Shown: positions 36,299 through 44,674, numbered from the stretch's first letter. The stretch: 64,000 nucleotides of DNA from JAHEDT01 sp963825615 (GCA_963825615.1 CAWGTV010000006.1:62001-126000); one strand, 5' to 3'. The notes: generated by a model from the letters alone, not told the origin. Numbers and translations are program-made.

Positions 36299-37122
36299 AT
36301 TGCCCCCGCCATCTTGCGCAGCTGTTCAAGGGTGAACACCGGCCCATCACGGCAGATGAAGCGCCCGCCGGCCACACAGTGGCAGCATTCGCCGATGCCG
36401 CAGCGCATGCGCCGCTCGAGGGTCGCATAGATCCTGGCTGCAGGAATCCCCATTAAGGAGAGCTCTTCGAGGACGCAGCGATAGAGGGCCGGCGGACCGC
36501 ACACGGCAGCCACCGTGCGGCGCGGCGCCAGGTCAAGATCGTCCAGCAGTTCGCTGACCAGTCCAATCTTGCACAGTACCCGATCGTAGGGACCGGGCAG
36601 GGTTTCAGCAAAGTCGACCGAGAAGCGCAGAGTGATTAACCCCTGCCTAGACAATTCGACCAGCTCGTCGAAAAAAAGCAGCGACCCCGGCTCACGTGAC
36701 CCGTAAAGGAGAATGATCCGCCCCTTTCTCTGGCGCTCAGCTAGCAGCGCCTGCAGCACCCCCCGCAACGGTGCCATCCCCAGACCGCCGGCAATCAGCA
36801 GAGCATCCTGCCCGGCAAAAGCCTCCATGGGGAAGCCGTTGCCGAAGGGACCACGCAAGCCGACGACGTCCCCTTCGCCGAGGCGGTAGAGCGCCTCAGT
36901 CACCCGGCCAGCCTTGCGGATGCAGGAGGCGACAAGCCCGGCGTGGACGAGATCGCAGGAGGAGACGGGGAAACTGCCGACCCCGGGGATACTGACCTCG
37001 ACAAATTGCCCGGGAGTCATCGCAAGGGGTGTTCCCGGCAGGAAGGAAAAGATGTGGTTGTCGGCAACCATCGGGACGATCCTGGCGATCACGGCGGGCA
37101 CCGGTTGCAAGGCATCGCTCAT
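36295..37122 (-). CDS. hyhG: Group 3b hydrogenase gamma subunit, FAD/NAD(P)-binding
   Basis: A ferredoxin-NADP reductase-type subunit of 275 residues. A FAD-binding beta barrel (to about residue 95) is followed by the NAD(P)-binding region (ALLIAGGLGMAPLRGVLQALL). A C-terminal [2Fe-2S] motif is CGIGECCHCVAGGRFIC. It exchanges hydride with NAD(P)H and passes electrons to the cluster chain of the beta and delta subunits. It is closely related to the PyrK/DHOD type. Start and stop both overlap neighbours by 4 bp. Confidence 0.93.
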   Translation of the reverse strand: MSDALQPVPAVIARIVPMVADNHIFSFLPGTPLAMTPGQFVEVSIPGVGSFPVSSCDLVHAGLVASCIRKAGRVTEALYRLGEGDVVGLRGPFGNGFPMEAFAGQDALLIAGGLGMAPLRGVLQALLAERQRKGRIILLYGSREPGSLLFFDELVELSRQGLITLRFSVDFAETLPGPYDRVLCKIGLVSELLDDLDLAPRRTVAAVCGPPALYRCVLEELSLMGIPAARIYATLERRMRCGIGECCHCVAGGRFICRDGPVFTLEQLRKMAGAI

Positions 37123-38084
37123 GGTCTCGCCTCCTCGCTCAGCCGTTCGGCGATCCGGTCCAGATCGATATCGACCGGGCAGGCCTCACGGCAGCGCCCG
37201 CAGCCGACACAGGAATTCTGGCCGCGAAGCGGACCGAAGCCCAGCTGCTTGTGCTCCATGCGAAAACGCAGGCGACTTATTCGTCCGGAGCGAAAATCGT
37301 GCCCCCCGGCGATCTTGCCGTGCTCAGCGAAAAAGCAATTATCCCAGGCGCGGCTGCGGGTGACGCTGCCGTCCAGCACCGCATCATCGAGCATATCGAA
37401 GCAGTAACAGGTCGGGCAGACCGCCGAACAGGCCCCGCAGGAGAGGCAATGCTGCGCCTCCTCCGACCAGATCGTGGACTCTGCAGAAGCATGGAAAACC
37501 TTTTCCGTGACCGCATGACGCCTCGCGGCAATCTCTTCGGGCCATGACAAGGGCAAATTTTCAGAGAGATTGCAAGCGCACGCCTGCAACATGGCGTGAC
37601 CGGCAGGTGATAACGCCCAAACCCGTTCCTGGCCGATGAACAGGTCCCCGGCGAGAGGCATCAGGTTACCATCACAGTGACAGTTCTTCCCCGGCTCGCA
37701 GGGCATCCCTACCAGGAAAGACCTTGCACGCCTGGCCTTGTAGACCTCGTCGTCAGCAAAGACCTGGTCAAGGTACCAGGCGGCCTGCAGATCACAGAGT
37801 GGAACACCGAGGACAGCAAAAGGTTCAGCTGTTGGCAAGGGGGAAAAGTCTCCGGCGTTATAGTTCCAGAGCTCTTCGCGGGGCGGCAGAAGGAGCTTTT
37901 TTAAAGGGAGGAGCGTCGTCAGGGCCAGAGTTGGCCATTGATCTTCAGATAACGGCAGAATGCGGCAAACCCCATCTGTACCGGCCTGCGGGCCCCAGAG
38001 CAGCCGGGTTTCCCGCAATGTGGTGGCAAGATCGCTGAGAACGCCCTTTTGCAATGGCGCGCTTGGGAAAGTATAATCAGTCAT
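37119..38084 (-). CDS. hyhB: Group 3b hydrogenase beta subunit, 4Fe-4S dicluster protein
   Basis: First gene of the operon, 321 residues, with an N-terminal domain of the anaerobic sulfite reductase A / HydB type. The two ferredoxin motifs are CLSCGACSAVCPTCYCFDM and CVGCGRCREACPVDIDL in the C-terminal third; an additional Cys group is CEPGKNCHC. It links the gamma-subunit flavin to the small subunit. Gene order beta-gamma-delta-alpha matches hyhBGSL of Thermococcales and many bacteria. No obvious promoter was seen in the upstream sequence. Confidence 0.92.
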   Translation of the reverse strand: MTDYTFPSAPLQKGVLSDLATTLRETRLLWGPQAGTDGVCRILPLSEDQWPTLALTTLLPLKKLLLPPREELWNYNAGDFSPLPTAEPFAVLGVPLCDLQAAWYLDQVFADDEVYKARRARSFLVGMPCEPGKNCHCDGNLMPLAGDLFIGQERVWALSPAGHAMLQACACNLSENLPLSWPEEIAARRHAVTEKVFHASAESTIWSEEAQHCLSCGACSAVCPTCYCFDMLDDAVLDGSVTRSRAWDNCFFAEHGKIAGGHDFRSGRISRLRFRMEHKQLGFGPLRGQNSCVGCGRCREACPVDIDLDRIAERLSEEARP

Positions 38085-38217
38085 GAGAATCCTCTAAGTT
38101 TGATTCTATCACTCTTCAAGTGCCGGGCAACTTGGAGTCTGCCGGGCAGCTATTTCGACTCGTCTTTTTGTCTTACCGGAATCTGCAGCAAGAACTGTCA
38201 CAATCTGCTCTCTTGCA

Positions 38218-38748
38218 GTGATGGTCTGCAGAGATTTCACGCGTATCAAGACATCCCGGGCAATTCTTGCCAAACCAAGAAGCCCATTAACTTTTAAGCG
38301 GTTCAATGGAAGGAATATCAAGCTAGGAATTATGTATACAGATGGGGGGCATATTTGGGGTATTGAGGCTTATCGCCTTGGGGATATGTCCCTGCATACA
38401 TAATCCATGATTGGGTGTTCGAAGCTCAATATTGTGAGGACTCTCCTGAGAGTGAGTACACATTTGAGGACTCTGTTAAAGTAATGGCAGAGTCCTTAAA
38501 GCCTATAATGGAAGAGGATAAAGCTGTCGTAACTATTTTGTATTTAACTCAGTTGTGACTGCTATCGGATCCTCTTTTGTAAAAGATATTTGGAAAAGGG
38601 AACTTGCGAGACACTTCGATACATTGCAAGGCAAAAACCTGCACCAGTTTCACCTGGGATGCCTATGCCAAAGGCTGTTCCCCAAGAAGTTGAATTCCCA
38701 GAGGTCCCTCCCGGTGAACTCTTTATGACAATAGCTTTTAGTAAATAA
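38218..38748 (+). pseudogene. Decayed DUF1353-like gene, several frameshifts
   Basis: Three short frames join into one plausible protein. Frame 1 ends ...MYTDGGHIWGIEAYRLGD near 38384. Frame 2, from 38385 to the TGA at 38556, gives YVPAYIIHDWVFEAQYC and a Glu-rich continuation. A third frame (38543-38599) gives FNSVVTAIGSSFVKDIWK. A fourth runs from about 38600 to the TAA at 38746, with VSPGMPMPKAVPQEVEFP and ending MTIAFSK. The pattern DGG..(I)W...YVPAYIIHDW resembles DUF1353 proteins, often phage-associated. At least three frameshifts mean it is not functional unless the sequence is in error. Family assignment is by eye. Confidence 0.55.
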
Positions 38749-38849
38749 TTACTACGAGAATCCAAAGATAAGAAAGTTTAAGATGGGTTGATGGTTTCTC
38801 AAACTCACGAGTTCCAGGACAAAATATAGCCAGAATCTGGATACTTTGA

Positions 38850-38877
38850 TTGCGAAACCTTTATAATATCGTATAAA
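38850..38877 (+). promoter_or_regulatory. Candidate sigma-70 promoter of the PilZ gene
   Basis: TTGCGA (38850-38855), a 16-bp spacer and TATAAA (38872-38877), about 55 bp before the PilZ-gene start, in a very AT-rich stretch. Confidence 0.45.
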
Positions 38878-38935
38878 TTTATTTGAAAAAAATTTATGCC
38901 AATAAAATAAATCTTAATATTGTTAGGTTAAAAAT

Positions 38936-39589
38936 ATGCTTCAAATGAATTGCCCAAAATGCAATGGACTTATCAAAACACCACTACTTGTTGAATTACT
39001 CGATATTGAATGCCCTCAATGTCGGGAGAATGTCAAGGTTCATAATGTCGTTGTTTCAACCAAAAACTTTTCCATGCAACGAAACGATCTGATTAAAAGA
39101 ATTTCTCATTACAAGAAACTTCTTAAGGATGTTGAGAAGGAAATAGAGCAAGGAGAAAATGATCAAAAAACTACAGAAAACTCAAGAAAAAGTGCTGACA
39201 ATCTAAGGTCATCATTAAAAGACCTGCTTCTTGCCGCAAGAGATAATTTTCGACTGAATATGTCTTATGATTTATATGTGCAAATAAATTTCGATGGCGA
39301 CAAAAGATTAGCAAGGTTGGTCAATATAAGTTCCACGGGTGCATGTATTGAGCTTGTCGATCGTGGGCAATTGCCAGGGAATAATACTGAAATTCAATTA
39401 CAATTACTCTTACCAGGAGACTCAGAATCACTATCATTCCTTGCAAGAGTTGTTTGGAGCAGGAATCTGGCAAAGGATTCGACAAATAAAAACGTCAATA
39501 TGGGAATACAGTTTAAAGACATCGATGTGCAAGCACGTGAGTGTATTTGGAATTTTATTGTTGATGCCGAGACCTCCGCACATACATAA
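38936..39589 (+). CDS. Zinc-ribbon/coiled-coil/PilZ domain protein
   Basis: A 217-residue protein in three parts. An N-terminal zinc ribbon has CPKC (from Cys6) and CPQC (from Cys29). A Lys/Glu-rich coiled coil spans about residues 50-95. A C-terminal PilZ domain (about 105-210) contains LARLVNISSTGACIEL, with the NxSxxG motif of c-di-GMP receptors. The second Arg of the RxxxR motif is not evident in DNFRLNMSYDLYV, so ligand binding is uncertain. The codon choice is AT-rich, unlike the operons around it, which suggests acquisition by transfer. No ORF partner; the sRNA candidate at 39.9 kb follows. Confidence 0.8.
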   Translation: MLQMNCPKCNGLIKTPLLVELLDIECPQCRENVKVHNVVVSTKNFSMQRNDLIKRISHYKKLLKDVEKEIEQGENDQKTTENSRKSADNLRSSLKDLLLAARDNFRLNMSYDLYVQINFDGDKRLARLVNISSTGACIELVDRGQLPGNNTEIQLQLLLPGDSESLSFLARVVWSRNLAKDSTNKNVNMGIQFKDIDVQARECIWNFIVDAETSAHT

Positions 39590-39895
39590 ATATGTGCGAA
39601 TACGGCAAACCACTTTTGACGCTAAACGATTTCTCCGTTTCTGATTAAGCGAAACCTCATTTACTACAAAGCACCACTGCCAAGACGAAAACGGTCGTGT
39701 TGTTGATAGCCATATTTCGGACACCTTTAATAGTAAATTTATGGCCACCAAGGCTTGCTTCCCGGTGGCCTTATTTGCTGTAAAACCGCTAGAATATTTG
39801 CTTGTACACTTTTCCTGGATTGATGAAGTGCGTCATAGCACAGTTTTGGTTCGTGATGTATCAACCCAAAATTTACGAGCATCCACGTTTAAATT
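39590..39895. other. Intergenic region with hairpin shared with the 63-kb locus
   Basis: It contains a hairpin (GGCCACC at 39743-39749 with GGTGGCC at 39764-39770, then TTATTT) that could terminate the PilZ transcript. A similar GGCCAC/GTGGCC hairpin stands at 62973-63000. In both places an sRNA candidate follows at nearly equal distance (183 and 185 bp to the conserved GAAG). The 70-codon open frame beginning inside the hairpin is not considered a gene. Confidence 0.5.
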
Positions 39896-39901
39896 TATAG
39901 A
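39873..39901 (+). promoter_or_regulatory. Promoter of sRNA candidate copy 1
   Basis: TTACGA (39873-39878), 17 bp, TATAGA (39896-39901). The same boxes and spacing, with conserved flanking bases, precede the copy at 63.1 kb. Confidence 0.65.
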
Positions 39902-39907
39902 GCAATC

Positions 39908-40024
39908 CGATATCGTATGGTTATCGAAGACTTGCTGTGAGAGTCAGGTCTGAGAAACCTTCTTCAAAACCTCCTGAAGACAGAACCTGGCCCCGCAGTC
40001 CCTCCTGACTGTGGGGTATTTTTT
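39908..40024 (+). ncRNA. Anti-Shine-Dalgarno sRNA candidate, copy 1
   Basis: A predicted transcript of about 118 nt between a sigma-70 promoter and a T-run. Hairpin 1 has stem TCTTCA/TGAAGA (39961-39980) with loop AAACCTCC. Hairpin 2 is the terminator: stem CCCCGCAGTC/GACTGTGGGG (39991-40016, one G-U pair) with loop CCTCCT, closed so that CCCTCCT is continuous, then TATTTTTTT. Both loops complement the GGAGG core of ribosome-binding sites. About 100 nt align with the copy at 63.2 kb. It probably base-pairs with mRNA translation starts; this is inferred from the exposed CCUCC loops. Confidence 0.65.
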
Positions 40025-40029
40025 GGCCA

Positions 40030-40511
40030 TGAGAAACAAGAGTTATTTATGTTGACTGCATTACATTTTGACTTAACTTAACACCCTGTTTTTGGGATAT
40101 TTTAAGAGAATCCTTGCTCCCAGCAAATAACTTTATATCTACCTTCAACTTTTCACTAGTATCTAAATGTAGGTTGAAATATGTTGTGCGAAGATGCTGT
40201 GGATTGTGTGTATTACAGAACACATAAAGACAAGACAGGCAAAAGGTAATATCAACTTCACGTAGGGAGTTACTGTGAAGGAGTTCTCCAGTCTATGTGT
40301 CGTGGCATTAAATTTAAAAATGGAACCGGAGAAGAACCACCGGATGAACTTTTCCCAAACGGGTATCGGGCAGGGTGTCACCACAAGTTGTACTAATTCA
40401 CTAACAAGACAATGGCGCCTAAAGAGCCTTAATTTTTATCTTTTTTAAATGTCTATTATCATCTATCGATGTATAGTGTAAAAATAAGTTTATTCTATCG
40501 GGCAGGTAAAT
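40030..40511. other. Intergenic region with only tiny ORFs
   Basis: No recognisable gene. Small open frames with some ribosome-binding-site resemblance exist: 40181-40249 (22 codons), a GTG frame from 40274 (about 58 codons, GGGAG upstream), and 40295-40396 (33 codons, four Cys/His near its end, GAAGGAG 11 bp upstream). The last two overlap in different frames, so at most one is real. I recognise none of them. The composition is AT-rich. Confidence 0.3.
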
Positions 40512-40826
40512 ATGTTTGAAGCATTGAGTGGAATGTTTTGTTTTGTGACAGCGGCTGTAAGCCTGATCTACGGCACACGCATCGCCTGGGTTTGCGGGAA
40601 GAAATGCAACTTCAAAGAAGAACCCGCAGATAAAAAACTAATACTCTCCGAGAGTATCCCCTCTGCGACAGCGGTCTACTTTTTCGGTTTTATGATCGTG
40701 TTCGGCTATTTTATCGATGGGTTTGTCACGATATTTCTATTTTCAATAACCAGCGCCATCCTCTTGTCGCATATGGTGGTGACCATGGTGATGCCTGAAC
40801 TGAAACGCAAGCGGATGACCAAATAG
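40512..40826 (+). CDS. Small three-helix membrane protein, function unknown
   Basis: 104 residues with three hydrophobic segments (about 5-22, 52-70 and 72-95), a Cys pair in the first cytoplasmic or periplasmic loop (WVCGKKCNFK) and a basic C-terminus (ELKRKRMTK). I do not recognise a family. Its codon use is more GC-rich than the surrounding spacer, which supports it being a real gene. A hairpin lies about 130 bp downstream. Confidence 0.6.
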   Translation: MFEALSGMFCFVTAAVSLIYGTRIAWVCGKKCNFKEEPADKKLILSESIPSATAVYFFGFMIVFGYFIDGFVTIFLFSITSAILLSHMVVTMVMPELKRKRMTK

Positions 40827-40959
40827 CAGAAAACTTTCAACAATAAGCTATAAACGGCCACCGGATTAATCACTAGGTTTTTTGAATCTCATAAGACGTA
40901 CGATTCTTTGGTGAGAGTAAGAATCGTTTCTTATTTGCCACAATTTCTAGTTCAAATTA

Positions 40960-40987
40960 GCCCCATCCTGATTAACCAGGATGGGGC
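40960..40987. terminator. Palindromic hairpin, possible bidirectional terminator
   Basis: An 11-bp stem (GCCCCATCCTG and complement) with loop ATTAAC, between the small membrane protein gene (plus) and the haem-binding protein gene (minus). T-runs on both sides are weak. Confidence 0.6.
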
Positions 40988-41121
40988 GTTCCTATAAGTA
41001 TTGTTGAATTGAATTACTACATCACCTCGAGATTTTCAGGACACCATTTTCAACACTCAGAGCTAAAAAGATGCGCGCTGATCCAGAGATGTTTTAGACC
41101 GTAAACCCAAAAAGCTCTTTT

Positions 41122-41562
41122 TTACTGTCTGGGACTCGCGGTGACCCACGCGAGGATGACCGCTTTGTCCCGCTCGCTCAGATGAGCCTGCGGATGTGCC
41201 GGGAGATACTGGAACGGCGGCATTTCTCCTTCACTGACTGTTTTGCGGATTTCCTTGCGCAACTTTGCCTGCTTCTCAGCAGAGTATTCTCCCCAGGTTG
41301 AGAAATTAAGATGCCCTCGCCCCTCGTAAACATCGATGGCGACCAGCCAGGAGACAGGTGCGACCCGACTGTACCAGGGCCAAACCGTTTCGTTGGAGTG
41401 GCAATCGTAACAGGACCTCACGAGAATGTCCTTCAACTCCTGTGTTGTGGCTAATTCTGCGGTTATAGGAGGGTTGCTACGATTGATCGGTATCAGTTGG
41501 ATAAACACCGCAAGCAGGACCAGCGTCATGATAATTTTGCGTCTTTTAACAGCCACTGGCAA
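41122..41562 (-). CDS. Haem_bd-family membrane-anchored cytochrome c-like protein
   Basis: 146 residues with an N-terminal signal-anchor (about 10-27) and one haem c motif CYDCH (Cys51, Cys54, His55). It sits in the family-typical block SCYDCHSNETVWPWYSRVAPVSW. A downstream Met-containing EGEMPPFQYLPAHPQAHLS could give the axial ligand. It would be exported and haem-loaded in the periplasm. The electron partner is unknown. It precedes the P-type ATPase region in no obvious operon. Confidence 0.88.
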   Translation of the reverse strand: MPVAVKRRKIIMTLVLLAVFIQLIPINRSNPPITAELATTQELKDILVRSCYDCHSNETVWPWYSRVAPVSWLVAIDVYEGRGHLNFSTWGEYSAEKQAKLRKEIRKTVSEGEMPPFQYLPAHPQAHLSERDKAVILAWVTASPRQ

Positions 41563-41660
41563 ATCTCCCTTGGGGTCCTTTGCACTTAGTTAACCAAAGT
41601 TTTATTCAATCCATGTTTGCCATGCAATAGGATATTGCTTCGATCGTTGTTGAAACAACA

Positions 41661-44321
41661 CTATGAAAAGCCCCCCTCTCTCCTCGTCATCTTAACGCCG
41701 TTGCGCACTATAACCTGGTACAACAGAGAGGCCAAGCCGAAGAGCAGACCGCCACCTAGCAGCGCACAGACATCGACCAGACCAAGCGGGGTAATCTTGA
41801 AGACCGTCGCCAGAGGTGTGTACATGAGCATGGCCTGCAACACGACGGAGAGCGTCGCTGCCGCCCAAACCCATTTGTTGGCCAAGAAAGGCACCTGGTA
41901 GCCGCTGCGGATGACAAAGATCAGGATCACCTCATAGAGCACCACGAAGTTAAACACCACGGTCTGCGCACGCATCAGTTCGCCAGGCAGTTCGGAATTG
42001 CCCCCGAACAGATGGAACAGGGTGAGCGCGATCGCCGTTCCGACGCAACCGAGGACCGCAAGCAAGGCGAGTTTGGCACCGGGCAGGATCCCCTCTTCAC
42101 GCGGTTTCGGCGGTCTCAGCATTATATCCCGACCATAAGGGTCGACGCTGTAGGCCAGCGCTGGAGCTCCGTCGGTCACCATGTTGATCCATAACAGCAG
42201 GATGGCCGTCAGGGGAAGGTTCATACCGAATAGCACGGCCAGGAAGATGATCAGGACCTCGCCAAGGTTTCCTGACAGCAGGAGCATGATCGACTTCTGG
42301 ATATTGTCGTAGATGCCGCGCCCTTCTTCGATGGCATTGACAATATGGGTGAAGCTGTTATCAAGCAGGACAAAATCCGCGGCTTCCTTCGCCACTTCGG
42401 TGCCGCTGCCCACCGCTACACCGATGTTGGCCTTTTTCAGGGCCGGAGCATCGTTGACCCCGTCACCGGTCATGGCCACTGTGTGCCCCATTTTCTGTAG
42501 GGCATCGACGATGCGGTACTTGTGCTCCGGAGCGACCCGGGAGAAGAGGTTGACCCCCTCTTGCAGGGCCCTGCAGAGTGCAGCGTCATCCATCTGCGCC
42601 ACCTCCGCGCCACTGAGCAGGGCACCCTGGATGCCGACTTCCCGACCGATCGCCCTGGCCGTCTCGCCGTAGTCGCCGGTTATCATCACCACCCGGATGC
42701 CGGCCAGCCTGGTCCTCGCAATCGCTTCGATCACATCCGGCCGCGGCGGATCGATCATCGCCTGCAGACCGATGAAGGTCAGCTCTGCTTCGCGAAAATC
42801 ATCTGCGCCAGTCAGTTCTTTGCGGGCAAAAGCCAGCACGCGCATGGATTGAGACGCATATAAAGCATTCTGTTGTTCGATTACCGCCACGTGTTCAGCC
42901 GTCACCGGCACGACCCGGTCGGCGACCAGCACCTTGCTGCAGTGCTGGAGCACCATGTCCAGAGCCCCCTTGGTGTAGATGCAATCCGTCTCCTCGCCGG
43001 AGCAGCAGACGCTCATCAGTTTGCGTTGCGCATCAAAGGGGATTTCCTCGAGTCTGGCCGCCGTACTGCGAACCCCTGCTTTTGCCGCACTGGTCAAGAG
43101 TGCCGCCTCGGTCGGGTCGCCGGCGGTCACCCAATTGCCATTCTCCTCGTAGAGGCTGGCGTTGTTGCAGAGAAGGCCGCAGAGAAAGAGCTCCGCGGCG
43201 ACAGCTCCGGTCACTTCACCGAGCGGCGCGTAGCCGGCACCGGAGAGCGAAGCTTCTCCGTTCAGCGTCCAGGCCTTGCGGACAGTCATCTGGTTTTCGG
43301 TCAGGGTGCCGGTCTTGTCAGTGCAGATAACGTCACAGCTGCCCAAAGTTTCCACTGCGGAGAGGTTGCGGACCAGAGCTTTCTTTGCCAGCAACCGCTT
43401 GACCCCGATACTCAGGGCAATGGTGACTACCGCCGGCAATGCCGTCGGCACCGCCGCCACGGCCAGGCTGATGGCGATGAAGGCAAAGGCCACCAGCGCT
43501 GACAGCGTCAGAGATCCATCCAGCAGGGTGCGCAAAAGTGAAAGCACAAACACTATAATACAGATAGCAATAATGGCGTAGCCGAGCTTTTTGCCAAACC
43601 GGTCGAGGCGCCTCTGCAGAGGTGTCATCTCCTCTTCAGCCTCCTTGATCAGGGTCGTGATCCGCCCCAATTCGGTCTGCATACCGGTGTGCACGACCAC
43701 CGCGCGAGCGTGACCGGTGACCACTGAAGTGGCGGAAAAAATCATATTGTGACGGTTACCGAGAGGAACGTCGCCGGAGATGACCCGGGCACATTTTTCA
43801 ACCGGGACGCTCTCACCAGTCAGGGCTGATTCTTCGGCTTTGAGCTGCACCGCATCGATGATGCGCAAATCGGCTGGGACCCGGTCACCGGCGCCAATCT
43901 CGACAATGTCCCCGGGGACCAGCTGTTTTGCGTCCACCGTGCGAATTTTGCCATCGCGCACCACCGCGGCCCGGACAGTACTGATTTTCTTCAGTGCCTC
44001 CAGGGAGCGATGCGCACCCAACTCCTGGCAGAAGCCGATGAATGCGTTGGCAAGCAGGATGACCAGGATGATGATGGTATCGACATACTCACCAATCAGC
44101 AGGGAAAAGACCACGGCGAAAAGAAGGATGTAGATGATGAAGCTTTTAAACTGGTTGATGAAGATGGCCAGGGGATTGATCGTCGTCCTGGTCTCCAGCT
44201 CATTGAAGCCATGGATTTTCAGGCGCTGGCTGGCGTCCGCCGAAGAGAGCCCGTTTGTGTCGGTCTGCAGCAGGTAGAATATTTCCGAGACTGGCTGCTG
44301 ATAGAAATCCATCCTGTTCAC
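41661..44321 (-). CDS. Cation-transporting P-type ATPase, P2-like, with altered M4 site
   Basis: An 886-residue inner-membrane pump with an N-terminal cation-ATPase domain. Actuator motif TGES lies at 168-171, phosphorylation motif DKTGTLT at Asp335, the nucleotide-domain KGA is in YTKGALDMVL, and the hinge motif is TGDGVNDAPALKKANIGVAV. M5 NLGEV and M6 NMVTDGAPA keep the Asn, Glu, Asn, Thr and Asp ligands of the Ca pump SERCA. M4 reads VPTALP instead of PEGLP, so the Glu309 equivalent is Thr293. The ion specificity (Ca, H or other) is therefore uncertain. It stands alone on the minus strand. Confidence 0.92.
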   Translation of the reverse strand: MNRMDFYQQPVSEIFYLLQTDTNGLSSADASQRLKIHGFNELETRTTINPLAIFINQFKSFIIYILLFAVVFSLLIGEYVDTIIILVILLANAFIGFCQELGAHRSLEALKKISTVRAAVVRDGKIRTVDAKQLVPGDIVEIGAGDRVPADLRIIDAVQLKAEESALTGESVPVEKCARVISGDVPLGNRHNMIFSATSVVTGHARAVVVHTGMQTELGRITTLIKEAEEEMTPLQRRLDRFGKKLGYAIIAICIIVFVLSLLRTLLDGSLTLSALVAFAFIAISLAVAAVPTALPAVVTIALSIGVKRLLAKKALVRNLSAVETLGSCDVICTDKTGTLTENQMTVRKAWTLNGEASLSGAGYAPLGEVTGAVAAELFLCGLLCNNASLYEENGNWVTAGDPTEAALLTSAAKAGVRSTAARLEEIPFDAQRKLMSVCCSGEETDCIYTKGALDMVLQHCSKVLVADRVVPVTAEHVAVIEQQNALYASQSMRVLAFARKELTGADDFREAELTFIGLQAMIDPPRPDVIEAIARTRLAGIRVVMITGDYGETARAIGREVGIQGALLSGAEVAQMDDAALCRALQEGVNLFSRVAPEHKYRIVDALQKMGHTVAMTGDGVNDAPALKKANIGVAVGSGTEVAKEAADFVLLDNSFTHIVNAIEEGRGIYDNIQKSIMLLLSGNLGEVLIIFLAVLFGMNLPLTAILLLWINMVTDGAPALAYSVDPYGRDIMLRPPKPREEGILPGAKLALLAVLGCVGTAIALTLFHLFGGNSELPGELMRAQTVVFNFVVLYEVILIFVIRSGYQVPFLANKWVWAAATLSVVLQAMLMYTPLATVFKITPLGLVDVCALLGGGLLFGLASLLYQVIVRNGVKMTRREGGFS

Positions 44322-44491
44322 CGAACCCTCCCAAGAGCGACCCGATCGGAGCGGCCCACCTGTCTGACAGAGATGCTTGACTTGCGTTGCGACATGGACA
44401 CTTAAAGATTATCGGTTTTGCGGATTTTCTCTACTCGCGCAGCGTTGATTAGCGCTCTTGAACGGTATCGCTGGCAGAAATAAGGCAAACG

Positions 44492-44582
44492 AAAAAAAGC
44501 CCCACAGTCAGGAGGGTGACTGTGGGGCAACGGGTTTCTCAGTGTTTCTTAGGAGGTCGAACATGAAGAACATGTTCTTTGT
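44492..44582 (-). ncRNA. Anti-Shine-Dalgarno sRNA candidate, copy 2
   Basis: On the minus strand a perfect hairpin GAACATG/CATGTTC (44559-44577) is followed by single-stranded CCTCCTAAGAA (CCTCC at 44552-44556). A perfect 11-bp terminator stem follows (44499-44528, GCCCCACAGTC and complement), with loop ACCCTCCT and seven U residues. The terminator arm and loop are nearly identical to the copies at 40.0 and 63.2 kb. It could also end the EamA transcript, whose stop is about 90 bp upstream, but it has its own promoter-like boxes. Confidence 0.6.
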
Positions 44583-44588
44583 AGGGAT

Positions 44589-44616
44589 AGCTTACCAATA
44601 TCGTCATGTTTGTCAA
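44589..44616 (-). promoter_or_regulatory. Promoter-like boxes of sRNA candidate copy 2
   Basis: On the minus strand TTGACA (44611-44616), a 16-bp spacer and TAAGCT (44589-44594), in the gap between the EamA stop and the hairpins. Confidence 0.5.
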
Positions 44617-44674
44617 ACAAAAAAACAGCTCACGGTAATTTTCTCTTTTCAGCCAGCCCGGCCGCGTAAGATAT

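Noticed and set aside
39741..39953. 70-codon ORF in the spacer before sRNA copy 1
   Set aside because: It starts inside a terminator hairpin, has no ribosome-binding site, and runs through the conserved promoter.
39925..40024. GEMM (c-di-GMP/cGAMP) riboswitch at this conserved element
   Set aside because: The hallmark GEMM core bases and tetraloop-receptor pattern are not seen, and no gene follows in the proper position.
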